Shown here piece after piece: positions 13,101-21,966 of a stretch of DNA of 39,825 bases. Location: NCBI GenBank assembly GCA_002633005.1, contig NMRA01000032.1, forward strand, positions 1,298,064 through 1,337,888. The letters run 5' to 3'. The notes beneath the pieces were generated by a model, which was not told the DNA's origin, did no database searches, and saw only the letters and a program-made list of their open reading frames with translations. The translations under genes and the position numbers were made by a program. Position 1 is the stretch's first letter. Each line of letters starts with the position of its first letter. Source of the stretch: Phoronis australis (lineage: Eukaryota; Phoronida; Phoronidae).

Positions 13101-16100
13101 GAACGATTTGCTTTGGTAAGTAAGGGTTATTTGAATAATGGCTTTGTCTGTGTTTTTTGCTAGAGAAAAAAATTTGTGTTTGCCTACAAATCGTATGGTA
13201 CAGCCAGGGGCAAGAATTTTGAAAAAAATATCCACGGAATTAGTAAATTATAAAGCAGAATGCATAACGATAACCGAAGCGAGAGATCAAAATGCAACAA
13301 AATGAAATGGGGAACGTAAAGGTGAAAACAATAACTAGACCTTGAGATGATGGACGGGGTGTGAATCCAAATCCCTTTGGGTCAGGGATAGGAATTCAGC
13401 GACTAATGTCTAGAAATTGGAAAGAGACCTTTCGACAACCAATCAGTGACGTGTGAACAATCCGACAATTGTTACAATCTACATGTGTCAACCGTTACAA
13501 ACAATTAGAGGCCAGTAAGAATGAATAGCTTTAAGGTTTATGGAATTACAACCAAATGTTGAGTAAGACTGTTAAGGAGATTCCCAGAGGCACGGCAGAC
13601 ACACTGGTGTCTGAATGCGTGGTATATAATACTTTTAACATGCATGAAATCGTGTCTTCATGAAATTTAACATGGACGAAAGGACTGCTAGCCCTGAACT
13701 TGGGCAAACATTTACTCTACACTACTGTGTGGGTAAGACATAGATCAAGTCTACACGTAAACAGATGAAAGGGACTTGTTTAAGCAGGACCTATGTCACT
13801 TAAGTACTCCACCTCAATTGACTTAAGTGCACAATGTTCTCAAGGCTAGTACTTAGAGAAGAAATGATTACTAAATAATATTGACTGACATAGCACATCT
13901 ACAATATACTCAATCCATTACATATCTAGCTTAAATGTATTAGTCATTGACTGGCAATGTTTGAGCTTGTGCACCATTCTGTAACTCAAGACAGCCCATT
14001 AAATGAACATAACGGGAATATTTCTATCAAATGCTTGATTCTAAAATTAAACAGACACTCAACATCTATGAGCCACGACTAAGGTATTCACTTTAGTTTT
14101 TGGGCCAAGATTTGATATTCGCTTTCTTAAAGCACCCCCGTCAACAGGTGCTGGAAGCACTTACTGTCAGCCAACATCCTCAGCTGGGCGTAAGCTTGCA
14201 CATTGCCCCAGGCGTTCTCGCCGATACACTGGTACATGCCGTCGTCCGAGCTGACCAATCCCATGATGGTCAGCTTGTCGTCAGTGATCTGGAAGTAGGT
14301 GCTGGCCACTAGCAGGTTGCCGTCCTTACGCCAGTGAATCGCCGGCTTCGGCACTCCGGTGATCACGCAGTGGAACTCGACCTCGCCATTGATGCGAGCG
14401 TGAACGTTGGACGGACGGGTGACCACGCGTGGGGGTACTGAAATGGGATGGGGGCGTCGCAGTGAGGATGACTTCCATGAACAATGGGGCTGACGTCAAT
14501 AGATGACAATATCATTTTGGTTACTCGAAGTACTTACTCTATGAAATATTAGGTGACAACTGACTATGCTAATAAAGTATATGAATAAATATCAACATAT
14601 TAAATAAAAGCCACGTAGAGGAAATGAGTAAAAATCATGTTTTCGTAAAACAAAGTAATTGATAAAATGGATTTCCTTTCAAGGGATTTCTACAATCCTA
14701 CAAATGATAACATTTTCACCCAATATTGTTAGGTAACAGCTGCCCAGAACTGCATTGACAAACTGGTGTTTTCATAACACTCAATTTTATGAGGAATTAG
14801 GAAAAATGAAAGTCCATTTTTTGACAAAATGTGTGATGTCTACTTGAAAGAGCAACAGAGGAATGTTGACACACTGTATAAAACATTGTTTTTGATTACA
14901 GCGTTTATGCATAAAAGTCATGTCATACAATCCATGAAACAGCCCATTGAAACTGTTTACATACCATAAGGAAGTATTTTGATAATCACCCCAAAACCCT
15001 TCCAAAAACAACAACGGACAATGGAGATGTAGGCCTTCTGTTTAAGATAATATTTGCTTAAACAATTACCCTGATATAATTAAACAAAATCTGATAATAG
15101 GATGGGAAAAGAGGAAATAATAAATAAGAAATAATAAATAGAGTAAATCAAGTGGTGTCGAGATAACACTGTCTGGGCACTCAGCCAATGTCAGCAATGC
15201 AGACTAATTGAGTTTCTTGAGTTCACTTATTGAGCATAAGCCATCTTGGAAAATAACACCAAAAGGACAAAAAAATCGCAATTATGTCAAAGAGTTTGCA
15301 TTTTTAAGCCGTGTTCAGACCAACTATACCCCAAAGTAATTCTTGCAATGGTTGAAACAAATACGTAATTGTTACCATTCACACCAACAGTTAAAACTGT
15401 TGTAATCCTGGTAATCTAATAGTTAGTGCTATCGCTTTCCGATTCACCAATTAGTTTCTTGGTGAGCCGTTATTTATCGGCAGCGCCACCTACTGAGTAA
15501 TAACTTTTGCAAGTTCCATGTTCACACCATGTTGCAACGATTATAACCTCTCGCTAAACCACCCTCACAGAGAATAAGAACCGTGTTACACTTACAACTT
15601 TTGAAACCGGTTTTAAAGTGTTCAGAGTGAGAATTAAAACCTTTAAATCGGTTTTAAAAGTGTGAACAGGGCATAAGTTTCAAATGTAGTGTCAATAAAA
15701 ATAAAGCATGCATCATACAATGCTACACTGTTACAATAAGTTACAATACTGAATGCTTCATGTTGCTCAATTCCGCACACAACATGGAACAACCGTGAAA
15801 CTGTCACCAAGCTTTTACAAAGACGAACTATCATAAAAATGAAATATCTTAACTTCAGGAGTAAGACTGAGTAAGTTGGGATTTAGTGAATTTGCACTAA
15901 AATTCCTGGTCAGGACCAAATGACTACCTGGGGGGGCGACAAAGCAAAATTTCTTCGAGAAGACAATTTAGTGTCTGTTAACCAAGAAAGGTTAGAAACA
16001 TTTCAAGATTTCCAGAAATAGGGAGGCAGGTGGCCAAACTTTAACTCTTGAAGAGATAAAACTTTGCACAGATATCACATACAAAGGAAACCAGAATGAT

Positions 16101-19100
16101 GACAAAGCTCTGAATAACTGTGCAGCACTCAGAGAGAAAGGATCAAAGTAATGACTCTGAACGACAGCTGCGGACAGATGTAACTTTGATAAACCAATTT
16201 TTACTGCAGTTATGGCTAATTAAGTCTTTGCACTACGACCATCGAGGTGATTAATTAATGGTGAATTCAGACCATGTTATAGGCAAAACTCTAGAAGCAA
16301 TAAATGCGTCTTAACCCCAATGAGTAATATAGCCATTACACAACAAATAATTGAACCTCAGAACCCTGAACGAGTCAGCGTTGAAGCATTATGAGAAACA
16401 AAACCTACACGTCAAAACTTGAACGCGCTTAAAACAAACTTTGAGCTAAAAGATACGTGAAACTAGGTGCCCCTCGTTTCAAAGTCAACAATCAAAATCA
16501 GTAAAACCAGGAGCATTTTGCTGCTTTGCTTGTGCTAAGTTAAAACCATGATTCTGACCAAACACCAAACAATTCAAACTCCTGAGCAATGCCACCTAAA
16601 GTCAAAAAAAAAAACAAGATCACGGTATTTCGTAGAAGGAAGTCTCGCTGGAAAATGAAATTGATTTCTTACCATGCACTTGAAGAGTGGCATCGGCATC
16701 GACGGAATCATATGAGTTTGTGGCGCGACACGTATACAGCGCCCTGTCGGACTCCTGCACCTCCCTAATGACCAGACTGCCCTCTCCTGTGATGGTATGG
16801 CGCTCAAATATACTGCAACAGAGAACCAACCCGACTGAGTAACAATGGCGTTGCCTGGCAAATCACCACACGAAACTAAAACTTGTTCTTTTGAAAATGG
16901 CAGTAAAAACCAGCATGAGAAGCATACGTAAGGTAAATTCTCACCAACGGCGGACAAAAATAATTGCCAAAAATGTCCTTTTGTTTTTCGAGAGCTTTTC
17001 ACACTGTTGTCAGTGTCCACAAACTTTCAGACATTGTTTGATAGCAGCTATTGTGCAAAACCAGAATATGTAAAAGCCTTTAATTTGGTGTTGAACATCT
17101 TTGGTGGAGGGTGTGATTAAATAAAATTTCACTTGTAGGCCATATTACGTCATAATGGCGAGATTTTACCGAAATTAACAGTAAAAAATAAATCTGAAAA
17201 ACTGAATTGTAGAAGGATGCCGAGGAAAGAAGAAATTTATTGCAATGAATACCAAAACACGAGTGAGGAGATGAAATCTTGTTTTTCGTAATTGCCTTTA
17301 AAAACCAGAAATGTTCGTAATCACAACTTAAGAATACATCTGAAAACTAAATTGCATAATGACACCAAGGTAATAAGCACTTTGTACCAATGATGGAACC
17401 AACTTAAACTCTAAGCATAACATACGTGAACGTCTTCGTTTATGTCAAAGATTCAATTAACTTTATGTTAATCTACAACCCAGACCCCTCAACTAATTTC
17501 TGGTCAAGTCGTTAACAGAGACATCTATCAGCTCTATCAATAACAGTTCTAACAGTCAATTAGCAAATCTCAATACAGCAAACATGGACAATGTCGCTTT
17601 ACTCACCCAGTCACGAGAGTGACACCATCTTTAAGCCACGTGATCTCAGCTTCTGCTGACCCTTCGCCGCCATTGGCAGCACAATATAATGTGACCTCTT
17701 CACCCACGAGAACTCGGCTATCGACTGGTCGCATCACAAACACGGGCGCTCCTACATACATATGACAGCAGGAACGTGAATGTCATACCCTCGATGAGCA
17801 TCGACTTCAAATTGGTGTCGAAAGACAGTCAAATATTTCAAGTACAGCATGAAAATGAAAACAAATGGTGCGTCACTTACGCAATAGGCTGGTCCTGAAA
17901 TTGCACACCACCACTCTCATTCCAAAGTATTTTCCCGAATAAAACGCACGTATCAAGCACTTGTTTTGTTTCTCCACCTTCGAATGTACTTATCTCCTAT
18001 CCTTTGCATGTAACTCATCACTATAATGCAGGCAAACGAGCATTTTTGACTGAAATTCTGAAAAGTCGGTCAGTCCTGCTATGCATTTTTCTACCTCAGA
18101 AAGAAAGTTCTATCCACTATGGGTGTATGGGAAGGTTTTTGAGTAAACCTGCAACTTACACTTCTGAGTACTTCTGCGCTTCATTTAGTATTCATTGCAT
18201 TTCACATAAGGTTGTCCCATACAAGTTTGAAATGAATGAAAAATGGAAGATACAATACACATGCAATGCAACATGTTGAATTCATGCTGCTTTGAAGGCG
18301 TTTATGCTTCCTCAGTACAAACACCAAGTGAGAGGAGTGTGTTCCACAGACACAAGAAACTCGCCAAAAAGCAAGACCAAGACTGAGAAAAGCAGCCCAG
18401 GTCTACTTGAGTTCGCATCTCTATTTTGGCCTCACAACAGTCTCGAAACTGACAAATGTTTGAAAACATACTAACATTGATTTAGAGGCAATGGACAACT
18501 TAAGTTCAACTCTTTCGCTGCCAAGATTTTTTAGAACTGCATTTTAAGGATATCTATGACCTAGGGGGCAATCACACCAGCGTATTTGGTGGAGACCGGG
18601 CAACTCGTCAAAAGGCACACATGGCAATGAAATAGTTTGAAGTCCTTGACAATTCTAACCCTGCCATAAACACTTACCCGAAAACCTGGAATCGTCACGT
18701 CTCAGTGTTGCTGTAGAACTGCACGTGGACTCGGTGCGTACGCTTCTTAATGACGCGCAGCACTTGTAACTCCCAAAGTCACTGGTGGATACTTTAATGA
18801 GCTCTAGCACACCATCGCGGTGGTAGAGCACGTTCTCGGAATTCTCGTCGACAAGCTCCGAGCCATGGTACCACCGGATGGTCGGCGACGGAACCGACTC
18901 AATCATACATCCAAACATGGCCGTATCGCCGACACGTACTGAGAGATCACGTGGGTCCTCCTCAAAAAAGGGCTTCATGTCTACAGTCAATAGAGAAGAA
19001 TAATGCACGTGAGTGACAGGAAAAGAGACAACACTGATGACTATTGGGATGTTTTTAGCCATATATTAATTAAGAAGGATTTTGCATTACTTTAATAAGG

Positions 19101-20206
19101 GAGTGGCGATACTCTTAGATATAGGAATTTTATTAGCAAAATGCCAACAGCAAGGACTCACGGGCAATCTGCAGTTTGGCCAATCGGCTGCGGACACTGC
19201 CGATACCTCGCACCTCAACCAGACACTGGTAGGAGCCCTCATGAAGCTTGTTGGAGGGCGTGTGAATGACTGGGTTGAAAATGAGAGACCCGTTACCTGC
19301 CAACGACCTGAAACGAGAGGTGTACATGCAGCAGGAGAAAGGTATAACCACAAAACATTCAGAAAAAAATCTGAAGCGCAATTAAGAGGAGAGTATAGAG
19401 TACAGGTTAGGAGTGTGAACTCTTGTTTGTGAGGGCTGAGTTTATATACCATACCAGGGATCTGTCTTGAGAAAGTGACTAAAAGAAATTTGGTCTTACT
19501 CCCCCACTTCACAATTGATGAAAAGGTTTAGCCAAGTAATTATGACAGCATCACAGTCAAGAACTAATTTATAAAAATTGTCTCAGTAACTAGCTGTTAT
19601 GTGTATATTTTCAGAGACTTCGCACTTTTGCTCAAGAGGGATTAAATTATTTTTCTGAAATAGTTATGTGGAGCGTAAGATCAAGTTTGCGACTGGCAAG
19701 CCACGTTTTATGAAACAGACCTCAGGTTTAGTAGTATTCCAACAACTGTCTCTTGCCTGTCCACCTGATCTCAGTGCTAACTTGAGTACGTGAAACAGAA
19801 TGTACAAATGAGTTTATGATCCTCAAGGAAACCAGTACTTCACCCCGATAAAATTACCCTCATCAAAGATTTTGGGAAAAAATCAGACTTAACATTTTTA
19901 CGGAGCTCTCCGGTAATTGTCAGAAAAGCTGCATACTTTTCTGAACGAGGCGTAGAACGTCCGAATGAAAACTTGAGGTTTGACTACAAATGCGCTGGAG
20001 CTCAGCCATGTCTCAACGGAGTCCTTACCTGGCAGAGTCTGTGTTGAGATTTAAAACCACGCTGTCTCGCAACCATTTTATCCTCGGCGTGTAGTCGCCC
20101 GATACGCTGACTTGACAGTTCAGCACTGCACGCTGCGTTGGTATGGCAATTATGTCTTCCGGTTCCGCAAGGAACCGAATGTTTGGAAAGTGAGGCGTGG
20201 ACTGAC
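916..20206 (-). CDS. NEO1: DCC/neogenin/frazzled-type netrin receptor, 18 exons, both ends missing
   Basis: This is a type I membrane receptor of the DCC/neogenin family, which binds netrins (and RGM proteins in vertebrates) to steer axons and migrating cells. The exons, each bounded by AG and GT on the minus strand, are 20206-20029, 19307-19162, 18980-18678, 17751-17607, 16812-16673, 14437-14165, 12420-12198, 11694-11549, 11116-10779, 10218-10074, 9677-9567, 7542-7252, 6620-6306, 5933-5832, 3715-3521, 2744-2649, 2169-1971 and 1166-916. They sum to 3597 nt with compatible phases throughout. Domain order is Ig x4, FN3 x6, stalk, transmembrane helix, P1. Diagnostic strings are RRQSTWSMT in FN5, TPMLPPV before it, and PPDLWIHHEQIEMK for P1. 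The signal-peptide exon and the P2/P3 exons were not found here. Invertebrates usually have a single gene where vertebrates have DCC and NEO1, so the symbol names the family, not a proven one-to-one orthologue. Confidence 0.95.
1167..1970 (-). other. Intron between the P1 and transmembrane exons
   Basis: An 804-bp intron with no recognised element. A long plus-strand frame (1568-2248) crosses it and the antisense of the transmembrane exon. I treat that frame as chance. Confidence 0.8.
1971..2169 (-). CDS. NEO1: Exon: juxtamembrane segment and transmembrane helix
   Basis: Between AATGTTGCAG and GCACG|GTAAGA. The outer part is acidic and Gly-rich (DVGEGDASRANGSGNEGG, with an NGS sequon). A hydrophobic segment of about 23 residues follows, from MWIIIAVVAGV to IIVFVGVM, then the stop-transfer CRRHYSADSSKRQAR. 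One such helix followed by basic residues gives type I topology. The exon is markedly more GC-rich than its flanking introns. Confidence 0.94.
2170..2648 (-). other. Intron between the transmembrane and stalk exons
   Basis: A 479-bp AT-rich intron. I see nothing in it beyond the splice signals. Confidence 0.8.
2649..2744 (-). CDS. NEO1: Exon: extracellular stalk before the membrane
   Basis: A 96-nt exon (phase 1 in and out) between TGTTTCAG and GAAG|GTAAGT. It encodes a Gly/Pro/Lys-rich, low-complexity linker: ADGTGGGPIHTPSGTYNK, then PNGKPPKYNPEGTE. It has no domain fold and varies between species in this family. Being symmetric and structurally dispensable, it could be a cassette exon. Confidence 0.85.
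2745..3520 (-). other. Intron between the stalk and FN6b exons
   Basis: A 776-bp AT-rich intron with no recognised repeat or gene. Confidence 0.8.
3521..3715 (-). CDS. NEO1: Exon: FN6, second half
   Basis: Between TTTTGTAG and AGAG|GTAACA. It encodes GYVIIYTTDNTLDVQHWAVE, then LTPDTTYYFKMNARNAKGYG, then SATVIYRTPR. YYFKMNARNAKGYGP parallels the vertebrate neogenin YYFRIQARNSKGVGP. FN5-FN6 forms the RGM-binding unit in vertebrate neogenin. Confidence 0.95.
3716..5831 (-). other. Intron within FN6
   Basis: A 2116-bp AT-rich intron. It contains a short AACAAT-type microsatellite at about 4114-4139 and no recognisable coding remnant. Confidence 0.8.
5832..5933 (-). CDS. NEO1: Exon: FN6, first half
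   Basis: A short 102-nt exon (phase 1 in and out) between CATTGCAG and CACAG|GTAGGT. It encodes APQSAPRDVTPVSHGATIV, then QLNWQPPRNANGQVT. W-QPP and ANG-x-(I/V)-T match the B-C region of vertebrate FN6. It was read directly, since it is too short to appear as a prominent open frame. Confidence 0.93.
5934..6305 (-). other. Intron between FN5 and FN6
   Basis: A 372-bp intron. I see nothing in it beyond the splice signals. Confidence 0.8.
6306..6620 (-). CDS. NEO1: Exon: FN5
   Basis: A 315-nt exon between TTCTTCTAG and TCAG|GTCAGC. It encodes TPEPETPMLPPVYVKAIVV, SVTVTWFDNS, RRYTVRYAQRGARRYKYYN, then YEFSVKVVKERRQSTWSMTV. The TPMLPPV entry and the RRxSTWSMT motif are strongly diagnostic of DCC/neogenin. 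Basic residues (QRGARRYK, KERR) fit the known heparin/netrin-binding character of FN5. Two NTT sequons are present. Confidence 0.96.
6621..7251 (-). other. Intron between FN4 and FN5
   Basis: A 631-bp intron whose acceptor-proximal end carries the four-copy 20-bp tandem repeat. The rest shows no recognised element. Confidence 0.8.
6661..6740. repeat. Tandem repeat, 20-bp unit x 4
   Basis: The unit aaatggaggaacagccgcgg occurs four times in a row with no indels. The third copy has one change (agcagcgg) and the last ends cgcag. It lies 40 bp upstream of the FN5 acceptor in gene orientation. Each minus-strand unit contains a pyrimidine-rich CTGTTCCTCCATTTCC block. Near-identity of the copies implies recent expansion. 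Confidence 0.97.
7252..7542 (-). CDS. NEO1: Exon: FN4
   Basis: The exon follows TGCTGCAG and encodes DRVPDQPSSLTTRALVNSI, IVSWTPPNDPTVRIRGYTLN, WGIGFPHGN, then LEPSTNYVISLKAFNDVG. This is FN4, part of the netrin-binding FN4-FN5 region known for DCC. The donor chosen, TCTG|GTTGGT, is weak, but it is the site that gives the phase (1) needed by the FN5 exon. A GTACAT five bases further on would shift the frame. Confidence 0.9.
7897..8160 (+). pseudogene. THAP-domain-like coding remnant
   Basis: The plus frame running through 8005-8231 reads MLRKWLAVVKNEKYAVNSK, then AVKHLCVCGWHFAVDSDFSD. This resembles the second half of a THAP zinc finger: the conserved R-K-x-W followed by C-x2-H-F (Cys codon 8089-8091, His codon 8098-8100). 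Upstream in the same frame LPQEPE could be the F-P-x-(D/E)-P motif, but it is interrupted by TGA at 7984-7986. The N-terminal C-x2-4-C pair is not clear; CC is visible near 7910. THAP domains occur in P-element-type transposases and host regulators. Probably a dead fragment. The match is by eye only. Confidence 0.4.
8187..8312 (-). CDS. Short acidic open frame, possible exon or gene fragment
   Basis: An ATG at 8312 opens 41 codons: MATHNPNLDESSSDEVFTGG, then SLGFTGYQFKLEYTGNTGEG. An acidic Ser/Asp/Glu N-terminus followed by an aromatic GYQF-x-x-EYT motif looks non-random and is reminiscent of N-termini of multigene or transposon-associated proteins, but I cannot name a family with certainty. 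It overlaps the antisense of the plus-strand THAP-like frame, so at most one is a real relic at the overlap. It ends in TGA with no convincing continuation. Confidence 0.25.
   Translation of the reverse strand: MATHNPNLDESSSDEVFTGGSLGFTGYQFKLEYTGNTGEGP
9567..9677 (-). CDS. NEO1: Exon: FN3 domain 3, last part
   Basis: This 111-nt exon (phase 1 in and out) follows TACACAG and ends CTTG|GTGAGT. It encodes DLDPDTEYAVKVAALNVNGT, GVLTPWVYATTHDSDLL. L-x-P-x-T-x-Y-x-V-x-V-x-A is the FN3 hallmark, and NGT is a sequon. Because it is symmetric, skipping would keep the frame but destroy the domain. Confidence 0.93.
9678..10073 (-). other. Intron within FN3 domain 3
   Basis: A 396-bp intron that contains the foldback element at 9741-9846. 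The rest is unremarkable. Confidence 0.8.
9741..9846. repeat. Foldback element, family 2, copy 1
   Basis: Two arms of about 42 bp are imperfect reverse complements. The inner 17 bp (attttgagaaccagttt and aaactggttctcaaaat) are perfect and the outer aatagtcac / gtgactatt pair is also perfect. The loop is about 22 bp (including ctgaataatgggc). A related copy lies at about 26659-26767, so this is a dispersed element rather than a unique hairpin. Confidence 0.85.
10074..10218 (-). CDS. NEO1: Exon: FN3 domain 3, middle part
   Basis: The acceptor is CCCTGCAG and the donor AATG|GTATGT. The translation is SMLVQWAPPPVGDRNGIITG, YQVRFKRRQSRRASRVKTD, then IRTFDLN. The QW-x-PP and NGIITGYQV strings are the B-C strands of an FN3 module. 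The basic cluster KRRQSRRASRVK is notable in an extracellular domain. Confidence 0.92.
10219..10778 (-). other. Intron between FN2 and FN3 exons
   Basis: A 560-bp phase-0 intron. No repeat or gene recognised. Confidence 0.8.
10779..11116 (-). CDS. NEO1: Exon: FN2 and the start of FN3
   Basis: A 338-nt exon between ATTCCAG and TCGACA|GTAAGT. It encodes AEVPSTVRQYTALPLSATTI, RVQWEEPRRKNGEITKYMIY, LKSFRTYKFRIMAYNNNGAG, then PSAAPSNVSLQVTSST. This gives all of FN2 plus the first strand of FN3. It ends in phase 0, the only phase-0 intron in the visible gene. Confidence 0.95.
11117..11548 (-). other. Intron between FN1 and FN2
   Basis: A 432-bp intron with nothing recognised. Confidence 0.8.
11549..11694 (-). 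CDS. NEO1: Exon: FN1, second half
   Basis: The acceptor is TTCACAG and the donor GAAG|GTAAAT. It encodes ERVQNTTTLQFTLQNLTPGT, RYLVKVYAHNSMGRSTSA, then MHFTTKEE. The L-x-P-x-T-x-Y-x-V-x-V-x-A pattern is the standard FN3 E-F strand signature. NTT is a glycosylation sequon. Confidence 0.93.
11695..12197 (-). other. Intron within FN1
   Basis: A 503-bp intron. It has an AT-rich tatata/catata tract at about 11758-11786 and no recognised element. Confidence 0.8.
12198..12420 (-). CDS. NEO1: Exon: Ig4-FN1 linker and FN1, first half
   Basis: The exon follows CCGTCTAG and ends CCAAG|GTATGT. Its first third encodes a Pro/Thr/Ser-rich linker (TPAPTPLATTPTVDRTGEE, then ESSSTGG) likely to be extended and O-glycosylated. 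FN1 then starts: IPDQPRNLNMAIISTRFATV, HWEVP, and YTVLWKERNSPR. Phase is 1 in, 2 out. Confidence 0.92.
12421..14164 (-). other. Intron between Ig4 and FN1
   Basis: A 1744-bp AT-rich intron with no recognised repeat or coding remnant. Confidence 0.8.
14165..14437 (-). CDS. NEO1: Exon: Ig domain 4
   Basis: A single 273-nt exon between CATTTCAG and GACA|GTAAGT encodes Ig4: PPRVVTRPSNVHARINGEVE, FHCVITGVPKPAIHWRKDG, YFQITDDKLTI, then DDGMYQCIGENAWGNVQA. The YFQI and GNVQAYAQL segments are close to vertebrate neogenin Ig4 (YFQI, GNAQTSAQL). In the family Ig1-4 fold back into a horseshoe. Confidence 0.95.
14438..16672 (-). other. Intron between Ig3 and Ig4
   Basis: A 2235-bp intron, the longest between two visible exons. 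It contains a 14-bp tandem duplication (gaaataataaata-) at 15114-15141 and the TAA-flanked inverted-repeat element at 15308-15673. Confidence 0.8.
15308..15673. mobile_element. MITE-like element with imperfect terminal inverted repeats
   Basis: The left end gccgtgttcagacc and the right end, reverse complemented gccctgttcacact, match at most positions. TAA occurs at both borders (15305-15307 and 15674-15676), as expected for the 3-bp TWA target duplication of PIF/Harbinger elements. The internal sequence has repeated aaaccggtttta-type palindromic segments and no coding capacity. The superfamily is an inference from end and target-site form only. Confidence 0.6.
16673..16812 (-). CDS. NEO1: Exon: Ig domain 3, second half
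   Basis: The acceptor is CTGTTGCAG and the donor CATG|GTAAGA. It encodes IFERHTITGEGSLVIREVQ, SDRALYTCRATNSYDSVDA, then ATLQVH. This supplies the second cysteine of Ig3 in a Y-x-C context and the G strand. It leaves one base for the next codon (phase 1). Confidence 0.93.
16813..17606 (-). other. Intron within Ig3
   Basis: A 794-bp intron largely occupied by family-1 element copy A. The rest is AT-rich and unrecognised. Confidence 0.8.
16930..17172 (+). mobile_element. MITE-like repeat family 1, copy A
   Basis: The ends aaggtaaattctcacc and ggcgagattttaccg are imperfect inverted repeats of each other. The interior shares aataattgccaaa, agagcttttcacactgttgt and aaaatttcacttgtaggcca with the copies at 21708-21966, 35080-35293 and 36380-36634. 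About 240 bp and non-coding. Confidence 0.75.
17607..17751 (-). CDS. NEO1: Exon: Ig domain 3, first half
   Basis: The exon begins after TATGTAG and ends ACTGG|GTGAGT. It encodes APVFVMRPVDSRVLVGEEVT, LYCAANGGEG, then ITWLKDGVTLVTG, giving the first Ig3 cysteine and tryptophan. It was too short to stand out as an open frame and was read directly from the minus strand. Phase is 1 in, 2 out, matching both neighbours. Confidence 0.92.
17752..18677 (-). other. Intron between Ig2 and Ig3
   Basis: A 926-bp intron with no recognised element. Confidence 0.8.
18678..18980 (-). CDS. NEO1: Exon: Ig domain 2
   Basis: A single 303-nt exon (phase 1 at both ends) encodes Ig2: KPFFEEDPRDLSVRVGD, TAMFGCMIESVPSPTIRWYH, then DFGSYKCCASLRSVRTES. 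It has both Ig cysteines and the core tryptophan. The acceptor is GACTGTAG and the donor TCGG|GTAAGTG. A symmetric exon like this could be skipped without a frameshift, although Ig2 is not known to be optional in the family. Confidence 0.93.
19162..19307 (-). CDS. NEO1: Exon: Ig domain 1, second half
   Basis: The acceptor is CGTTTCAG and the donor CCC|GTGAGT. The translation runs SLAGNGSLIFNPV, then HEGSYQCLVEVRGIGSV, then AKLQIA. It supplies the second Ig cysteine in the usual G-x-Y-x-C context and a glycosylation sequon (NGS). The codon split with the previous exon reads AG+G (Arg), which keeps the frame open. Confidence 0.92.
19308..20028 (-). other. Intron within Ig1
   Basis: A 721-bp intron with no recognised element. 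Confidence 0.8.
20029..20206 (-). CDS. NEO1: Exon: Ig domain 1, first half
   Basis: This is the most 5' exon I can support. It follows a TTTCAG acceptor and ends in AG|GTAAGG. It encodes FLAEPEDIIAIPTQRAVLNC, then IKWLRDSVVLNLNTDSA, matching the start of the neogenin mature chain: EP at the first strand, the first Ig cysteine and the core tryptophan. It begins in phase 1, so a preceding exon must end with one extra base; that exon should carry the start codon and signal peptide. Confidence 0.9.
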
Positions 20207-21707
20207 CTGAAATAGAAATAATGAACTTGATGAGCATTTCATTTTTTACTTTGTGTAATTTCTCTAATTTCATAGACGACTGCAAACTTTTGAGCATATT
20301 TATTCCAACTGCACTGGTCTATAAAAATGTCGAATTGGTTGTTAGAAACACCAAAAAACCCTTAAAAAATGAAAATGCCGCATTATCAGATACAGAATTT
20401 TCATGTTTTACTCAGTGTGACCCCTGGTGGCATGATTTCGCAGAATGAACACAAGTATACTGAGCCAGCCAAGAGACAGAAAAGCGATAGTCGACTGATG
20501 TTTTTGCACACTTGAGTTAAAGTAGCCATTCCATCAATGAATCACAAGTTATCACACGAGAAAGGACTCGTCACAGAACAGAATATTTACCATTTATTCA
20601 ACAAGGCAGAAACAATTGATCACTTTAGAGAAAAACTGAATGTTGAATTGCTTGAATACAACCCGCTTAAGTTTTGACAAATATCAATACAATTACTACA
20701 ATTATTATATTAAGGTCAATGTTCTAAAGATTCTCACTCTCCACTACTACACAACCACAAAATGCAGCCCACCAACCACATGTTCCCTCAATATCATTCT
20801 TCACCAACACCAGTTACTCAGGCTATTGTCAGACTCCATTACATTTCACATCACTACTGGCAACAAAATCCTGCCTTGGGACAAATTAACAACAATTAGA
20901 ACACCCGTCTAAATACCAGGGGATAGTTCATTGAGCTAGATCCATTAAGGAAATTGTCTAAGAATTGGATTTTAACTGTTTTGGATCACCTAAGGCAGAC
21001 GCGAGACAGACAGCTCATGAAGACCCTCGGCACGCACGGATCTCGTGGTGAAAGGTTCGCCTGGAAACGTACAATAATTATATTTGGTTTGATTTTTCTC
21101 CAATCCGATTAGGCAAAACTGAGCTTAAAATCAATGGCCAGTAAATGGTCTTGAATTGGTAAGAGGATAGTGTCCTAAACAGCGTGTAACAATCAATGTT
21201 CAATAAGTGCCTTCCAAAATATAACATGGTCATTGCAGTGTTAGAAGCCTGAAGAAAACTGTTACACATTTCCCAAAAAAAACATAGTTACAAACACATA
21301 GAGAGCTGCAATACAAGAGTAGACATAGTCGTCAAAGTCTAATAACAAAACCAACACCTCAGTCAAAGACAAATATTTAGTCAATTCCTTCAAATTGACA
21401 GAGTGTTGCCACTAAATTTAGATTTGGACAGATTAAGTAGGAATCAATCCTGTTGGTTTGTTTATACACAAATTGTCCAAACACATGAAGAGTGTTGATG
21501 ATGGCCAGGGGTAAGGACTGAATGACAACTACAGACAGACAGCAATTAATGATCTCAGACAAATTACATAACCGTTAGGGTGAATGGCATTGAGAAGACA
21601 TTACTGAGAGACTGGTGAATAAACCAATGACTATACAAGTATACCCAGGGATATCTATCAATGAAGCGTACAGAAACAAATTGCCTACGTAAAGGTGTAC
21701 AGTTATT

Positions 21708-21966
21708 TTTACATCTGTCAAAGTCCACCGGAGAATATCGTCAATTTTGGAAAAAAATAATTGCCAAATTTGTTCTTGTTCCAACATTTACAGACCTCTT
21801 ACACTGTTGTGAATGCCCACTACTTCTCAAAACATTGGTTGTACTATATGTTATGTAACACAAGAATGATGTATTCATTTGGCAAAGTTTATATAATATG
21901 AAAAAATTAAGTAACAAAATTTAGCTTGTTTGCCACATCATGACCTAATCTGGTGGTAAGATCATA
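21708..21966 (+). mobile_element. MITE-like repeat family 1, copy B
   Basis: It shares aataattgccaaa, ttacactgttgtgaatgccc and tctcaaaacattg with copies A, C and E in the same order, and ends in ggtggtaagat where copy A has ggcgagatttt. The inverted ends are more degraded than in copies D and E. About 260 bp. Confidence 0.65.
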
